Shown here: positions 1 to 7,374 of the stretch, piece after piece
Numbering within the stretch: position 1 is the first letter of the stretch
Layout: each line of letters begins with the position of its first letter
Assembly (NCBI GenBank): GCA_029259935.1
Contig: JAJDEH010000099.1
Location: forward strand, 1-11,412
Source of the DNA: Planctomycetota bacterium
Lineage (GTDB): Bacteria; Planctomycetota; Planctomycetia; Pirellulales; Pirellulaceae
DNA: 11,412 bases
Reading direction: 5' to 3'
The notes under the pieces: model-generated
Told to the model about the DNA's origin: nothing
Database searches by the model: none
What the model saw: the letters and a program-made list of their open reading frames with translations, nothing else
Made by a program: the position numbers and the translations under genes

Positions 1-746
1 GGGACGACCACGACTACGGCGCGAACGACGCGGGTGCCGACTACTCCAAGAAGATTGAATCCCAACAAATCTTCGTCGACTTTTGGGGCGACCCGGCCGA
101 CTCGCCGCGGCGCAAGCGTCCCGGGGTCTACGATGCTCGCGTGTTCGGACCCAAGGGCCAACGCCTGCAAGTCATTCTGCTCGACACGCGGTACTTCCGT
201 GGACCATTGAAAACCGGCGAGCGGCGTGTCGGCGGCCCTTATCTGGCGAATGACGACAAGTCGATCACCATGCTGGGCGAAGCCCAATGGACGTGGCTTG
301 AGCGGCAGTTGCGCGAGCCGGCGGACGTGCGTATCATCGCCTCGAGCATTCAATGCGTGTCGGAATCTTCCGGGCAGGAGACCTGGTCGAACTTACCGCA
401 CCAGCGGCAACGCTTGTTCGACTTGATCGGTGAAACGAAAGCGGGCGGCGTACTGATTATCAGCGGCGATCGGCATTGGGCGGAACTCTCGGTCGCCAAA
501 CAAGGGACTCCGTATCCGATTTACGATCTGACGTCCAGCAGCTTTAATCAGCTTCACCAGCGCGGCACGCCGACGAAAAACAAACACCGCGCCCAGCCGA
601 AGACGTTTCACCGCGAGAACTTTGGCGAGATCGCCATCAAATGGGATCAAGCCGACACACGAATCCAGCTTCGTGTGTTGGATATCGAAGGCGAGACCAA
701 GATCGAAAAGACGATCAGCCTTGGCGATTTGCAAACCAACAAGTGA
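1..746 (+). CDS. PhoD-like metallophosphatase, 3' part (5' end outside window)
   Basis: This is the C-terminal part of a PhoD-family phosphatase (alkaline phosphatase D-like, phosphomonoesterase or phosphodiesterase), usually exported and metal-dependent. The open frame runs from base 3 to TGA at 744-746, about 247 codons. It opens with DDHDYGANDAG, the family's metal-site motif (normally WDDHDYG). Further on are LLDTRYFRG and, near the C-terminus, the metal-binding SGDRHWAEL (about 469-495). A GTG at 141 could be taken as a start, but homology continues upstream to the window edge, so the true start lies outside. The end looks natural. It is 83 bases upstream of the sigma-factor gene, with no clear terminator between them, and nothing ties its function to the downstream genes. 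Family assignment is secure; the substrate is unknown. Confidence 0.9.
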   Translation, partial: DDHDYGANDAGADYSKKIESQQIFVDFWGDPADSPRRKRPGVYDARVFGPKGQRLQVILLDTRYFRGPLKTGERRVGGPYLANDDKSITMLGEAQWTWLERQLREPADVRIIASSIQCVSESSGQETWSNLPHQRQRLFDLIGETKAGGVLIISGDRHWAELSVAKQGTPYPIYDLTSSSFNQLHQRGTPTKNKHRAQPKTFHRENFGEIAIKWDQADTRIQLRVLDIEGETKIEKTISLGDLQTNK

Positions 747-829
747 ACAATGACGATGGCTGATGTCCGCGTCTGAATTGAGTACACTCGTGACTTGACC
801 TCTTTCTCAATCACCTCATCGGTGGCGGC

Positions 830-1396
830 ATGGACTCGACCTCGGTCAGCCTGCTTCGGCGGTTGCGAAAACCTAATCAGGAAGCTGCTTGGCGGCGGTT
901 CGTGGAACTGTACGCGCCGCTCGTTTTTCATTGGGGCCGCGGTCAAGGTTTGGACGCCACCGATGCCGCGGACTTGGTGCAAGAGGTCATGTCACTGCTG
1001 GTCGTTAAGTTGCCCGACTTCGAATACGACCCTAGCCAGCGCTTTCGTGGCTGGCTGCGGACCGTGACCGTAAACAAAGCCCGCGACATTCACCGTCGTA
1101 ACGCCGCCCGCGCCGGCAGCGAATTTGATGAAACGATTCATAGCGTCGCCGTCGCCAACGACCAGGATCTATTCGACGAAGCTCAATATCGGGCCTATCT
1201 TGTGCGCAGGATTCGGCAACTCATGGAAACGGATTTCGAGCCGCAAACCTGGCAAGCCTGCTGGAAGCATGTTACCGAGGGACGTTCGGCTGCCGAAGTC
1301 GGGCAAGAGCTAGGAATTTCGGCGAATGCCGTTCGAGTCGCTAAATCCCGAGTACTGCGCAGGTTACGCGAGGAGCTTGAGGGGCTTCTCGACTAA
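830..1396 (+). CDS. ECF-type RNA polymerase sigma factor
   Basis: This 188-residue protein has the size and layout of an extracytoplasmic-function sigma-70 factor, which directs RNA polymerase to a dedicated promoter set. Region 2 spans about residues 20-90: FVELYAPLVFHW, then DAADLVQEVM (core-binding region 2.2), then FRGWLRTVTVNKARDIHRR (-10 recognition). Region 4 spans about residues 140-185, with the helix-turn-helix SAAEVGQELGISANAVRVAKSR. The ATG at 830 is chosen because region 2 begins soon after it; the upstream purine-rich GGTGGCGG is only a modest ribosome binding site. No separate anti-sigma gene is adjacent. The next gene is a kinase whose N-terminus resembles an anti-sigma zinc finger, as in kinase-linked ECF groups of Planctomycetes. 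Target promoters cannot be read from the window. The family call is firm; the partnership with the kinase is inferred. Confidence 0.92.
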   Translation: MDSTSVSLLRRLRKPNQEAAWRRFVELYAPLVFHWGRGQGLDATDAADLVQEVMSLLVVKLPDFEYDPSQRFRGWLRTVTVNKARDIHRRNAARAGSEFDETIHSVAVANDQDLFDEAQYRAYLVRRIRQLMETDFEPQTWQACWKHVTEGRSAAEVGQELGISANAVRVAKSRVLRRLREELEGLLD

Positions 1397-1451
1397 GATT
1401 AGATTTTGGTGACATGATCTGAACGCCCGGTGCGTAGTCCAAGAAGCACCG

Positions 1452-1508
1452 ATGCCAATTCACGCGCATCTTTCTGACGCATGGAGAATTCATGACGCAT
1501 GCCAATTC
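1452..1508 (+). repeat. Two interleaved pairs of short direct repeats upstream of the kinase gene
   Basis: The 125-base gap between sigma factor and kinase contains ATGCCAATTC at 1452-1461 and 1499-1508, and TGACGCATG at 1475-1483 and 1493-1501. The second copies overlap by three bases. The repeats end just before the kinase ribosome binding site. They may be remnants of a small local duplication or a binding site for a regulator. No convincing promoter or terminator could be assigned in this gap. Confidence 0.55.
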
Positions 1509-1512
1509 GGAG
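1509..1512 (+). promoter_or_regulatory. Ribosome binding site of the kinase gene
   Basis: GGAG lies nine bases before the ATG at 1522. It supports that start, which also places the conserved Cys-Pro of the zinc-finger-like motif at residues 6-7. Confidence 0.6.
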
Positions 1513-1521
1513 TAACGACCC

Positions 1522-3603
1522 ATGCTGCAAATCGAGTGCCCCGACGGCGACACTCTCGCACAACTCTTGCTCGGCAAGCTGCCGGCTGGAACGGCGGAGC
1601 GGATGGAGAGTCATTTGCTCCATTGCGATTCCTGTTCCCAAGTTGCCGAAACGGTCAATGCCCAGGACGAAGTGACTGCCGCATTCGCCTCGCAAGAGAT
1701 TCTGCTCGGGGACGAAGAGATCGTGGCTGACGTCATCCAGCGTGCTTGGCAACTCCACTCCGACTCGGAAACGATGGGAATCGAGGACACGCTTTCCGTG
1801 GATCCCGAGTTGCCGCGCGAACAGCCGTTTCAAGCTGAACAAGCGACGGGCGGTCTCGCGGCCGCGACCGATAAAGGCAAGCATCCCGCGTGGTCCTCGA
1901 TGGTCGAGGAGCCACCCGAGTTTCTGGGGCGCTACCGCGTCATCCGGCCGCTCGGCAAAGGGGGCATGGGGGCCGTTTATCTGGCGCATGATTCTCAGCT
2001 CGACCGCGTGGTCGCCATCAAGGTGCCGTTTTTTGCTCGCGAACATGGTGAAGTGATTGATCGCTTTCGGCGTGAAGCGAAGGCGCTGGCTGCCCTTCAG
2101 CATCCGAATATATGTCCAGTCCATGATGTGGCCGAAAGTGACGGGCTGCACTTCATGACCATGGCCCACATCGAAGGCCAACCGCTTTCGAAACGCTTCA
2201 CGGCGGATGATCTGATGCCCATCACCGATGCGGTGAAGCTGGTACAAACGCTGACGTTGGCGCTCGAGGAGGCTCATGGTCGAGGCGTGATCCATCGCGA
2301 TCTGAAACCGTCCAACATCATGATTAACCAGCGCCAACAGCCGATCATCATGGACTTCGGCTTGGCACGCCGGCAAGACAGCAGCGACGAACAGTTAACG
2401 CAAGCCGGCCAGGTCATGGGAACGCCCAAGTACATGCCGCCGGAACAGGTTGTCGGCAAGGCCGAGTCCATCGGCCCTGCTTGTGACATCTATTCCTTGG
2501 GTGTCATTCTGTACCAATTGCTGACTGGCAAGGTGCCATTCGAGGGCGATGTGCTGGCGGTCTTGAATCAAATCGCCACCGATACGCCCAGGCCGCCGTC
2601 GGCATTGCGAACCGAAATTGATGAACAGCTCGACACGATTTGCGGCAAGGCCATGGAAAAGGAGGCCGCCGACCGATTCGGGTCCATGCGCGACTTTCAC
2701 GATGCGCTAGCGGCCTGGCTCGAGAAGAACGAGACACCGTCCAAGTCGTTTGCCGAGAAACTAGAGAAGAACCAAGATGAGCGCGAAAAGAGTTCGCGTC
2801 GCGCGTCGCCGCAAAGTGTTGGATCCGGCAAGATCTGGCTGCTGCTGGCCGGCTTGGCGGCAGTTGTGGTGATCGGAATGGGGCTCATCTTTTTGGCGAG
2901 TCAATGGGGCGATCGAGGAGCCGGTCAAAGCGACGGTCAAGGCAAAGACAAAAGCCCGATCGTGATTGACAAGCCGCCGCCAGTTATTGATGACGAACCG
3001 ATCGCTGGCACCGTCGACATTCTTGTCTGGGATCCGGCCAATCCCGAAAGTGGCGGACAACGGCTTTACGAGCCAGGCGCGCTGCCGCTAAGAGAGGGCG
3101 ACCAAATTCGTCTCGAAGTTAAGTTGAACCGCCCGGCGTATGCTTATGTCGTGTGGATTGATAGCCAAGGCGAAGTTTCCCCCGTATACCCCTGGAAGCT
3201 AGGTAACTGGAATGATCTGCCGGAATCCGAGAAGCCAACCGACCATATCAGCTTGCCCGAGGCCAAGGGCGTAGGCTGGCCCATGGAAGGCAAGCCGGGG
3301 ATGGAGACATTGGTCATGTTCGTCCGCGAAACGCCGCTGCCTCGCGACAACGACCATGATCTGAACCTGGCGCTAAGCGGCTTGCCCGTTCAGTCGCCCG
3401 AATTCAACCCCAATGCACGTTTGTGGTTTGTCGACGGGCAGGTTCTCACCAAGGAAGAGGATCTCGATCGAGCCCCCACTTTTGCCAAAACGGAAAAGAT
3501 TAACGACCCGCTTCTGCAAACACAGCAGATCATCCATGAAAAACTGAGCCCGCATTTTGATCGCATCCAAGCCGTCAGTTTCGCCAACGCCGGGCAAGAC
3601 TAG
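1522..3603 (+). CDS. Membrane Ser/Thr protein kinase with N-terminal zinc-finger-like motif and C-terminal DUF4384-type domain
   Basis: This 693-residue Hanks-type (PknB-like) kinase has four visible parts. Residues 1-40 hold C6-P and H31-x3-C35-x2-C38, resembling the zinc-binding anti-sigma (zf-HC2) motif. The kinase domain covers about 134-400, with glycine loop GKGGMG (145-150), K167, HRDLKPSN (H258, D260, N265), DFG at 278-280 and PPE ending at E308. All catalytic residues are present, so it should be active. One hydrophobic membrane segment lies at about 438-462. The rest, from about 496, matches the DUF4384 pattern (VDILVWDP, RLEVKLNRPAYAYVVWID, VYPW). Expected topology is kinase inside, DUF4384 outside. 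The position after an ECF sigma-factor gene suggests it controls that factor by binding or phosphorylation (inference). Its stop is 19 bases before the first CHAT gene, suggesting co-transcription. Confidence 0.93.
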   Translation: MLQIECPDGDTLAQLLLGKLPAGTAERMESHLLHCDSCSQVAETVNAQDEVTAAFASQEILLGDEEIVADVIQRAWQLHSDSETMGIEDTLSVDPELPREQPFQAEQATGGLAAATDKGKHPAWSSMVEEPPEFLGRYRVIRPLGKGGMGAVYLAHDSQLDRVVAIKVPFFAREHGEVIDRFRREAKALAALQHPNICPVHDVAESDGLHFMTMAHIEGQPLSKRFTADDLMPITDAVKLVQTLTLALEEAHGRGVIHRDLKPSNIMINQRQQPIIMDFGLARRQDSSDEQLTQAGQVMGTPKYMPPEQVVGKAESIGPACDIYSLGVILYQLLTGKVPFEGDVLAVLNQIATDTPRPPSALRTEIDEQLDTICGKAMEKEAADRFGSMRDFHDALAAWLEKNETPSKSFAEKLEKNQDEREKSSRRASPQSVGSGKIWLLLAGLAAVVVIGMGLIFLASQWGDRGAGQSDGQGKDKSPIVIDKPPPVIDDEPIAGTVDILVWDPANPESGGQRLYEPGALPLREGDQIRLEVKLNRPAYAYVVWIDSQGEVSPVYPWKLGNWNDLPESEKPTDHISLPEAKGVGWPMEGKPGMETLVMFVRETPLPRDNDHDLNLALSGLPVQSPEFNPNARLWFVDGQVLTKEEDLDRAPTFAKTEKINDPLLQTQQIIHEKLSPHFDRIQAVSFANAGQD

Positions 3604-3609
3604 CCCCTC

Positions 3610-3615
3610 AAGGAG
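3610..3615 (+). promoter_or_regulatory. Ribosome binding site that fixes the start of the first CHAT gene
   Basis: AAGGAG lies seven bases before the ATG at 3623. An upstream in-frame TTG at 3557 would overlap the kinase gene and put 22 polar residues before the signal peptide. The 3623 start is therefore preferred. Confidence 0.8.
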
Positions 3616-3622
3616 ATTTTCC

Positions 3623-6600
3623 ATGCTGCATCGTTCCTGGATCGGTGTGCCCATGCTATTTGTGTTGGCCGCAACGGCTTTGCTCGCGGAAGACAAACAC
3701 CCGTCAGCGGAAACTCCGCCGCAACTGAAGCCGTTGTTTGCGGATGATTTCCAAACAGACTCGCGCGAGCAATATGAGCTCCAAGGCGATGCCTCGTGGA
3801 GCGAGGGACGCCTGACCCTGGCAACAGGCAGCTCGCTTAACAAGAAGCTAGACGCCGGTTCGCGGGTCGAGTTGAAGTTGGGCATGCCGCCTAGCAAGCT
3901 GGAAAAGGATGGTGATCGAGCGGTAACGGTCTTGCAATTCGACTTGCAGGGAGCCACCGCCTGTCAGGTCGTATGGATGGCCTCGAAGTCGGACGGTAAA
4001 ACGATCCGCCGGGTACGAATCTACGACACGGAACCTACCCTGCTTGGAACGAAACGCGAACTGATTCGTGAACATCTTCTAGCAACCGAAGTGCCCGACG
4101 GAAACTGGACCGTGACTTACCGCCATGGCCTGTTGACCGTCAATTCGCCGCGGAGACGTTTGCTCACGGGTTATCTCGAAAACGGCACGGCCACGGTGGA
4201 AGCGGTTGGATTGCGGGCGGTCTATCAGCCGACACAAGTGACGACCGTGAAAGTGGACGGCGTCGATCCGCCTTCGACTTTGTCACGTGAGGCCAGGGAT
4301 GAGCTTGCAACGGCGAATCAGCATAACAAAGAAGTCGTCCTTCTCTGGCGGGAAGGCAAGTCGGCACTGGCCATTGAACCGGCCCGCAAGGCCCTAGAGA
4401 TTCGACGACGCGTTCTGGGAAAACACCACCGGGCTTACGGTCTCAGCCTCTTCAACCTGGCGGCCCAGTACGCGGCCGTGGGAGAATACGCGCGGGCCAG
4501 GCCGCTCTACATCGAGGCCCGAGACAATTGGAAGAAGTTGTTGGGTGAAGATCATCCTCACTATGCCAACAGCCTGAACAATCTGGCGTTACTCCACCAA
4601 TCGATGGGTGCCTACTTGGATGCCGAGCCGCTCTTTTTGGAAGCAAGAGACATCAAAAAGCAAGCCCTTGGCGAGGAACATCCCCAATATGCCTCAAGCC
4701 TAAACAACCTGGCGTTGTTGTACCGCGCGATTGGCGATTACTCGAAGGTTGAGCCGCTGCTGCTGGAGTCGCGAGACATTTACAAGACAAAGTTCGGCGA
4801 GGAAAACGCCGGTTATTCAGATGCCCTTGTAAATCTCGCAACCCACTACCATTCGCTAGGCGACTACACCAAAGCCGAGCTGCTCCATGTGAAAGCGCTA
4901 GAGATCGACAAAAAGGTCATTGGCGAAGGGCACCCCAAGTATGCAGCCACACTCAACGGTCTGGCCGGCGTCTATGTGGAACTGGGCGACTATGCCAAGG
5001 CCGAGCCCCTTTTTCTGAAGTCGACGGAGATCTTGAAGAAAACGAAGCATCCAGATTACGCCAGCAGTTTGAACAATCTGGCACTACTTTACAGTTCGAT
5101 GCTCGAGAACGCCAAGGCCGAGTTCATCTATTTGGAAGCATTGGACATTGGACGGAATGTACACGGCGAGCAACACCCCAACTATGCGCAGGGCCTGGTC
5201 AACTTGGGTTGGCTATACCAGTCGAGGGGCCACTACGCCAAAGCTGAGCCAATGTTCCAAAAAGCGCTGGTAATTTATGAGAATGTCGGCAAGGAGCATC
5301 CTCACTATGCAACCACCCTCAACAATTTGGCCTGGCTCTATCAATCGCAGGGCGATTACGCCAAAGCCGAACCGCGCCTTCTGCGAGTACGGGACATTAG
5401 AAGGAACATCCTTGGCGTAAAACACCCGGATTATTCCCGCAGCCTCAGTAATCTGGGCTGGCACTATCAATCGCAGGGCGAGTATGCCAAAGCCGCGCCG
5501 TTCAATCGGGAAGCCCTTCAGTCGCAAAACAGTCTCGCCATTTTGCGGTTGTCCAGCACGTCAGAAGCCCAGGGGCTTAACTACCTCGCCAACCAGCCGA
5601 TATACAAGGATGCGTGGATGTCCAATTCGCTCAAGCTTACCGAGCCTCCCTCCGAAATCTACGCGTCGCTCTGGCCTAGCCGTCGCTTGTTGCAACGAGT
5701 CACGGCACAGCGAAACCGGCAACATCATTTGACACGAGACACGGCCAGCGAAGAAACAAAGCAAGACTTGCAAGCCTATTCGCTGGCTCGCCGCCGCCTA
5801 GGCCGCTTGATGCTCGCCGCGGGGGGGACGAACGCGATGCAAGCGAAGCAGCGGAAACTGGCAATCGCACGGCTGGATGCTGAAAAGGAACGGTTGGAAA
5901 AGGCGCTTTCGGACGCGCTGCCCGACTTCGCCGCCGAATTGCGGAATCAGCAAAGCCAGCCACGGGAACTAATGGCTCAACTCCCGGCGGATGCGGTCTT
6001 CATTGACTTGATGCGGTACACACTGATTGAGCAAGATCCGCAAGTGCCGGGCGCAAATGGCGAGCGAAAGACTCCCAGCTATGCCGCCTTTGTCGTGTAC
6101 CGCGGCCAGCCTATCGCACGTGTCGAACTTGGCCCCGCGGAGCCCATCGATAATGCAGTACTTGTTTGGCGCGCATCCGTAGCACAAGGAAAGTCTGATA
6201 CGCAAGCTGCCCAAACTGTTTCCAAGCTGGTTTGGCAGCCACTGGCCAAGACCCTCCCAGACGGCGCGACAACTCTGTATCTCTGTCCTGATTCCTCGCT
6301 AGCGGTCATTCCGTGGGCGGCGCTGCGCACGGGCAATAGCGACCGGGTGTTGTTAGAAGATTACCACGTGGCGCTGGTTCCGCACGGCCACTATCTGCTC
6401 CGGCAGCTAGGCGCGGGCCAGGCGGCTTCCGAAGATCCAAGGTTGTTGGTCGTTGGCGATGTCGACTATGGCCGTCGGGCCGAATCGGCATTCCGGCAGG
6501 AAGACAAGTTGGCGGCCGTTCGCCGTCGGGGTGTGGTTGCTGGCGAGAAACGAATTGACTGGCAGGCTCTTCCAGGTGGCAGACGTGAAGCCGCCGATGT

Positions 6601-7339
6601 CGCCAGGTTGGCTGCCTCGCGCACCGTGACCGCACTTGCAACGGACCAAGCGACTACAGGTAACGTGCTGCGTGAACTACCCAAGTGCCAGTACGCCCAC
6701 TTCGCCACGCACGGCTTTTTTGCGCACAAGAAGTTTCGTACGTACCTACAAGTGAGCGAAGAGATGTTTGACCGAGACCGAGGGTTCGGCCGCATTAGCA
6801 ATCGCAGCACCTTCGCGGGCCGCAACCCGCTGGTACTTTCGGGATTGGTCTTTGCCGGTGCGAACCTGCCGCGTGAGAATGACGAGTATGGAATTCCGAC
6901 TGACGACGGCGGCATTCTGCCGGCCGAGGCGATCGCATCGTTGCCTCTGTATGACTTAAGGCTGGCCGTGCTGTCGGCCTGCGAAACAGGATTGGGGGAC
7001 GTGGCCGGCGGAGAAGGAGCATACGGTTTGCAACGGGCGTTCCATACGGCGGGAACGCACAACGTGCTGGCCAGCCTGTGGAAAGTCAACGACGACGCCA
7101 CGGCGGCCCTAATGCGGCTGTTCTACTACAAGCTGTGGAAAGAAAATAAAACGCCCCTGGAAGCACTGCGCGAAGCGCAACTGTTCCTCTATCGCCATCC
7201 CGCGAAAATCAAGGATCTGGCCCGCGCCCCGAATTTCACCAAGACGGAAACACTTGTGCGAGACACCGCTTCAACGGATACACAGCGTTTGGCCACCAAG
7301 GACTGGGCCGCGTTTGTCCTCTCCGGATTAGGTAAATAA
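3623..7339 (+). CDS. Exported TPR-CHAT protease, paralogue 1
   Basis: This 1238-residue CHAT protein belongs to the caspase-like clan CD of cysteine peptidases. Residues 1 to about 22 form a signal peptide (hydrophobic core PMLFVLAATALLA), so export is expected. Residues 35-216 form a domain starting LKPLFADDF that I cannot name securely; it looks beta-rich and may be a LamG/DUF1080-like sandwich. Kinesin-light-chain-type TPRs follow, nine 42-residue-type units at 272-645 plus a divergent first one. A charged helical linker leads to the CHAT domain (about 785-1238). The catalytic His is H1030 in HFATHGFF and the Cys is C1120 in LSACETG, followed by GGEGAYGLQRAF. The C-terminus is complete, ending WAAFVLSGLGK. 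It sits between the kinase and its paralogue in an apparent operon. Protease activity is predicted from intact residues; the substrate is unknown, and TPRs probably bind partners. Confidence 0.92.
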   Translation: MLHRSWIGVPMLFVLAATALLAEDKHPSAETPPQLKPLFADDFQTDSREQYELQGDASWSEGRLTLATGSSLNKKLDAGSRVELKLGMPPSKLEKDGDRAVTVLQFDLQGATACQVVWMASKSDGKTIRRVRIYDTEPTLLGTKRELIREHLLATEVPDGNWTVTYRHGLLTVNSPRRRLLTGYLENGTATVEAVGLRAVYQPTQVTTVKVDGVDPPSTLSREARDELATANQHNKEVVLLWREGKSALAIEPARKALEIRRRVLGKHHRAYGLSLFNLAAQYAAVGEYARARPLYIEARDNWKKLLGEDHPHYANSLNNLALLHQSMGAYLDAEPLFLEARDIKKQALGEEHPQYASSLNNLALLYRAIGDYSKVEPLLLESRDIYKTKFGEENAGYSDALVNLATHYHSLGDYTKAELLHVKALEIDKKVIGEGHPKYAATLNGLAGVYVELGDYAKAEPLFLKSTEILKKTKHPDYASSLNNLALLYSSMLENAKAEFIYLEALDIGRNVHGEQHPNYAQGLVNLGWLYQSRGHYAKAEPMFQKALVIYENVGKEHPHYATTLNNLAWLYQSQGDYAKAEPRLLRVRDIRRNILGVKHPDYSRSLSNLGWHYQSQGEYAKAAPFNREALQSQNSLAILRLSSTSEAQGLNYLANQPIYKDAWMSNSLKLTEPPSEIYASLWPSRRLLQRVTAQRNRQHHLTRDTASEETKQDLQAYSLARRRLGRLMLAAGGTNAMQAKQRKLAIARLDAEKERLEKALSDALPDFAAELRNQQSQPRELMAQLPADAVFIDLMRYTLIEQDPQVPGANGERKTPSYAAFVVYRGQPIARVELGPAEPIDNAVLVWRASVAQGKSDTQAAQTVSKLVWQPLAKTLPDGATTLYLCPDSSLAVIPWAALRTGNSDRVLLEDYHVALVPHGHYLLRQLGAGQAASEDPRLLVVGDVDYGRRAESAFRQEDKLAAVRRRGVVAGEKRIDWQALPGGRREAADVARLAASRTVTALATDQATTGNVLRELPKCQYAHFATHGFFAHKKFRTYLQVSEEMFDRDRGFGRISNRSTFAGRNPLVLSGLVFAGANLPRENDEYGIPTDDGGILPAEAIASLPLYDLRLAVLSACETGLGDVAGGEGAYGLQRAFHTAGTHNVLASLWKVNDDATAALMRLFYYKLWKENKTPLEALREAQLFLYRHPAKIKDLARAPNFTKTETLVRDTASTDTQRLATKDWAAFVLSGLGK
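4436..5557 (+). repeat. TPR-coding tandem repeat of CHAT paralogue 1
   Basis: Nine tandem units encode TPRs of the form YAxSLNNLAxLY...GDYxKAEPL...LGEEHP. Tyr codons open units at 4436, 4562, 4688, 4814, 4940, 5057, 5183, 5306 and 5432. Most units are 126 bases. The unit at 4940 is 117 bases (three residues missing before HP) and the unit at 5183 is 123. The last unit is degenerate after KAAPF. Units have diverged considerably in DNA, so the array appears older than that of paralogue 2. Confidence 0.88.
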
Positions 7340-7361
7340 CAACTCCTCGAACAGACTCCAC

Positions 7362-7366
7362 GGAGG
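7362..7366 (+). promoter_or_regulatory. Ribosome binding site of the second CHAT gene
   Basis: GGAGG lies eight bases before the ATG at 7375. The whole gap after the first CHAT gene is 35 bases and shows no terminator or separate promoter, supporting co-transcription. Confidence 0.75.
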
Positions 7367-7374
7367 TTCACGCG

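Noticed and set aside
777..811. Inverted repeat ATTGAG / CTCAAT as terminator between phosphatase and sigma factor
   Set aside because: The six-base stem has a 23-base loop and no T-run, so it is too weak to call.
1421..1436. ECF-style promoter (GAAC ... CGTA) in the sigma-kinase gap
   Set aside because: The spacing between the two elements is 8 bases, far below the roughly 16 expected.
1399..2376. Long antisense open frame (325 codons) on the - strand opposite the kinase gene
   Set aside because: It overlaps the well-supported kinase domain, shows no recognisable family, and is expected from codon bias in GC-rich DNA.
3557..3622. Upstream TTG start for the first CHAT gene
   Set aside because: It overlaps the kinase gene, lacks a good ribosome binding site and would bury the signal peptide; ATG 3623 has AAGGAG at the right distance.
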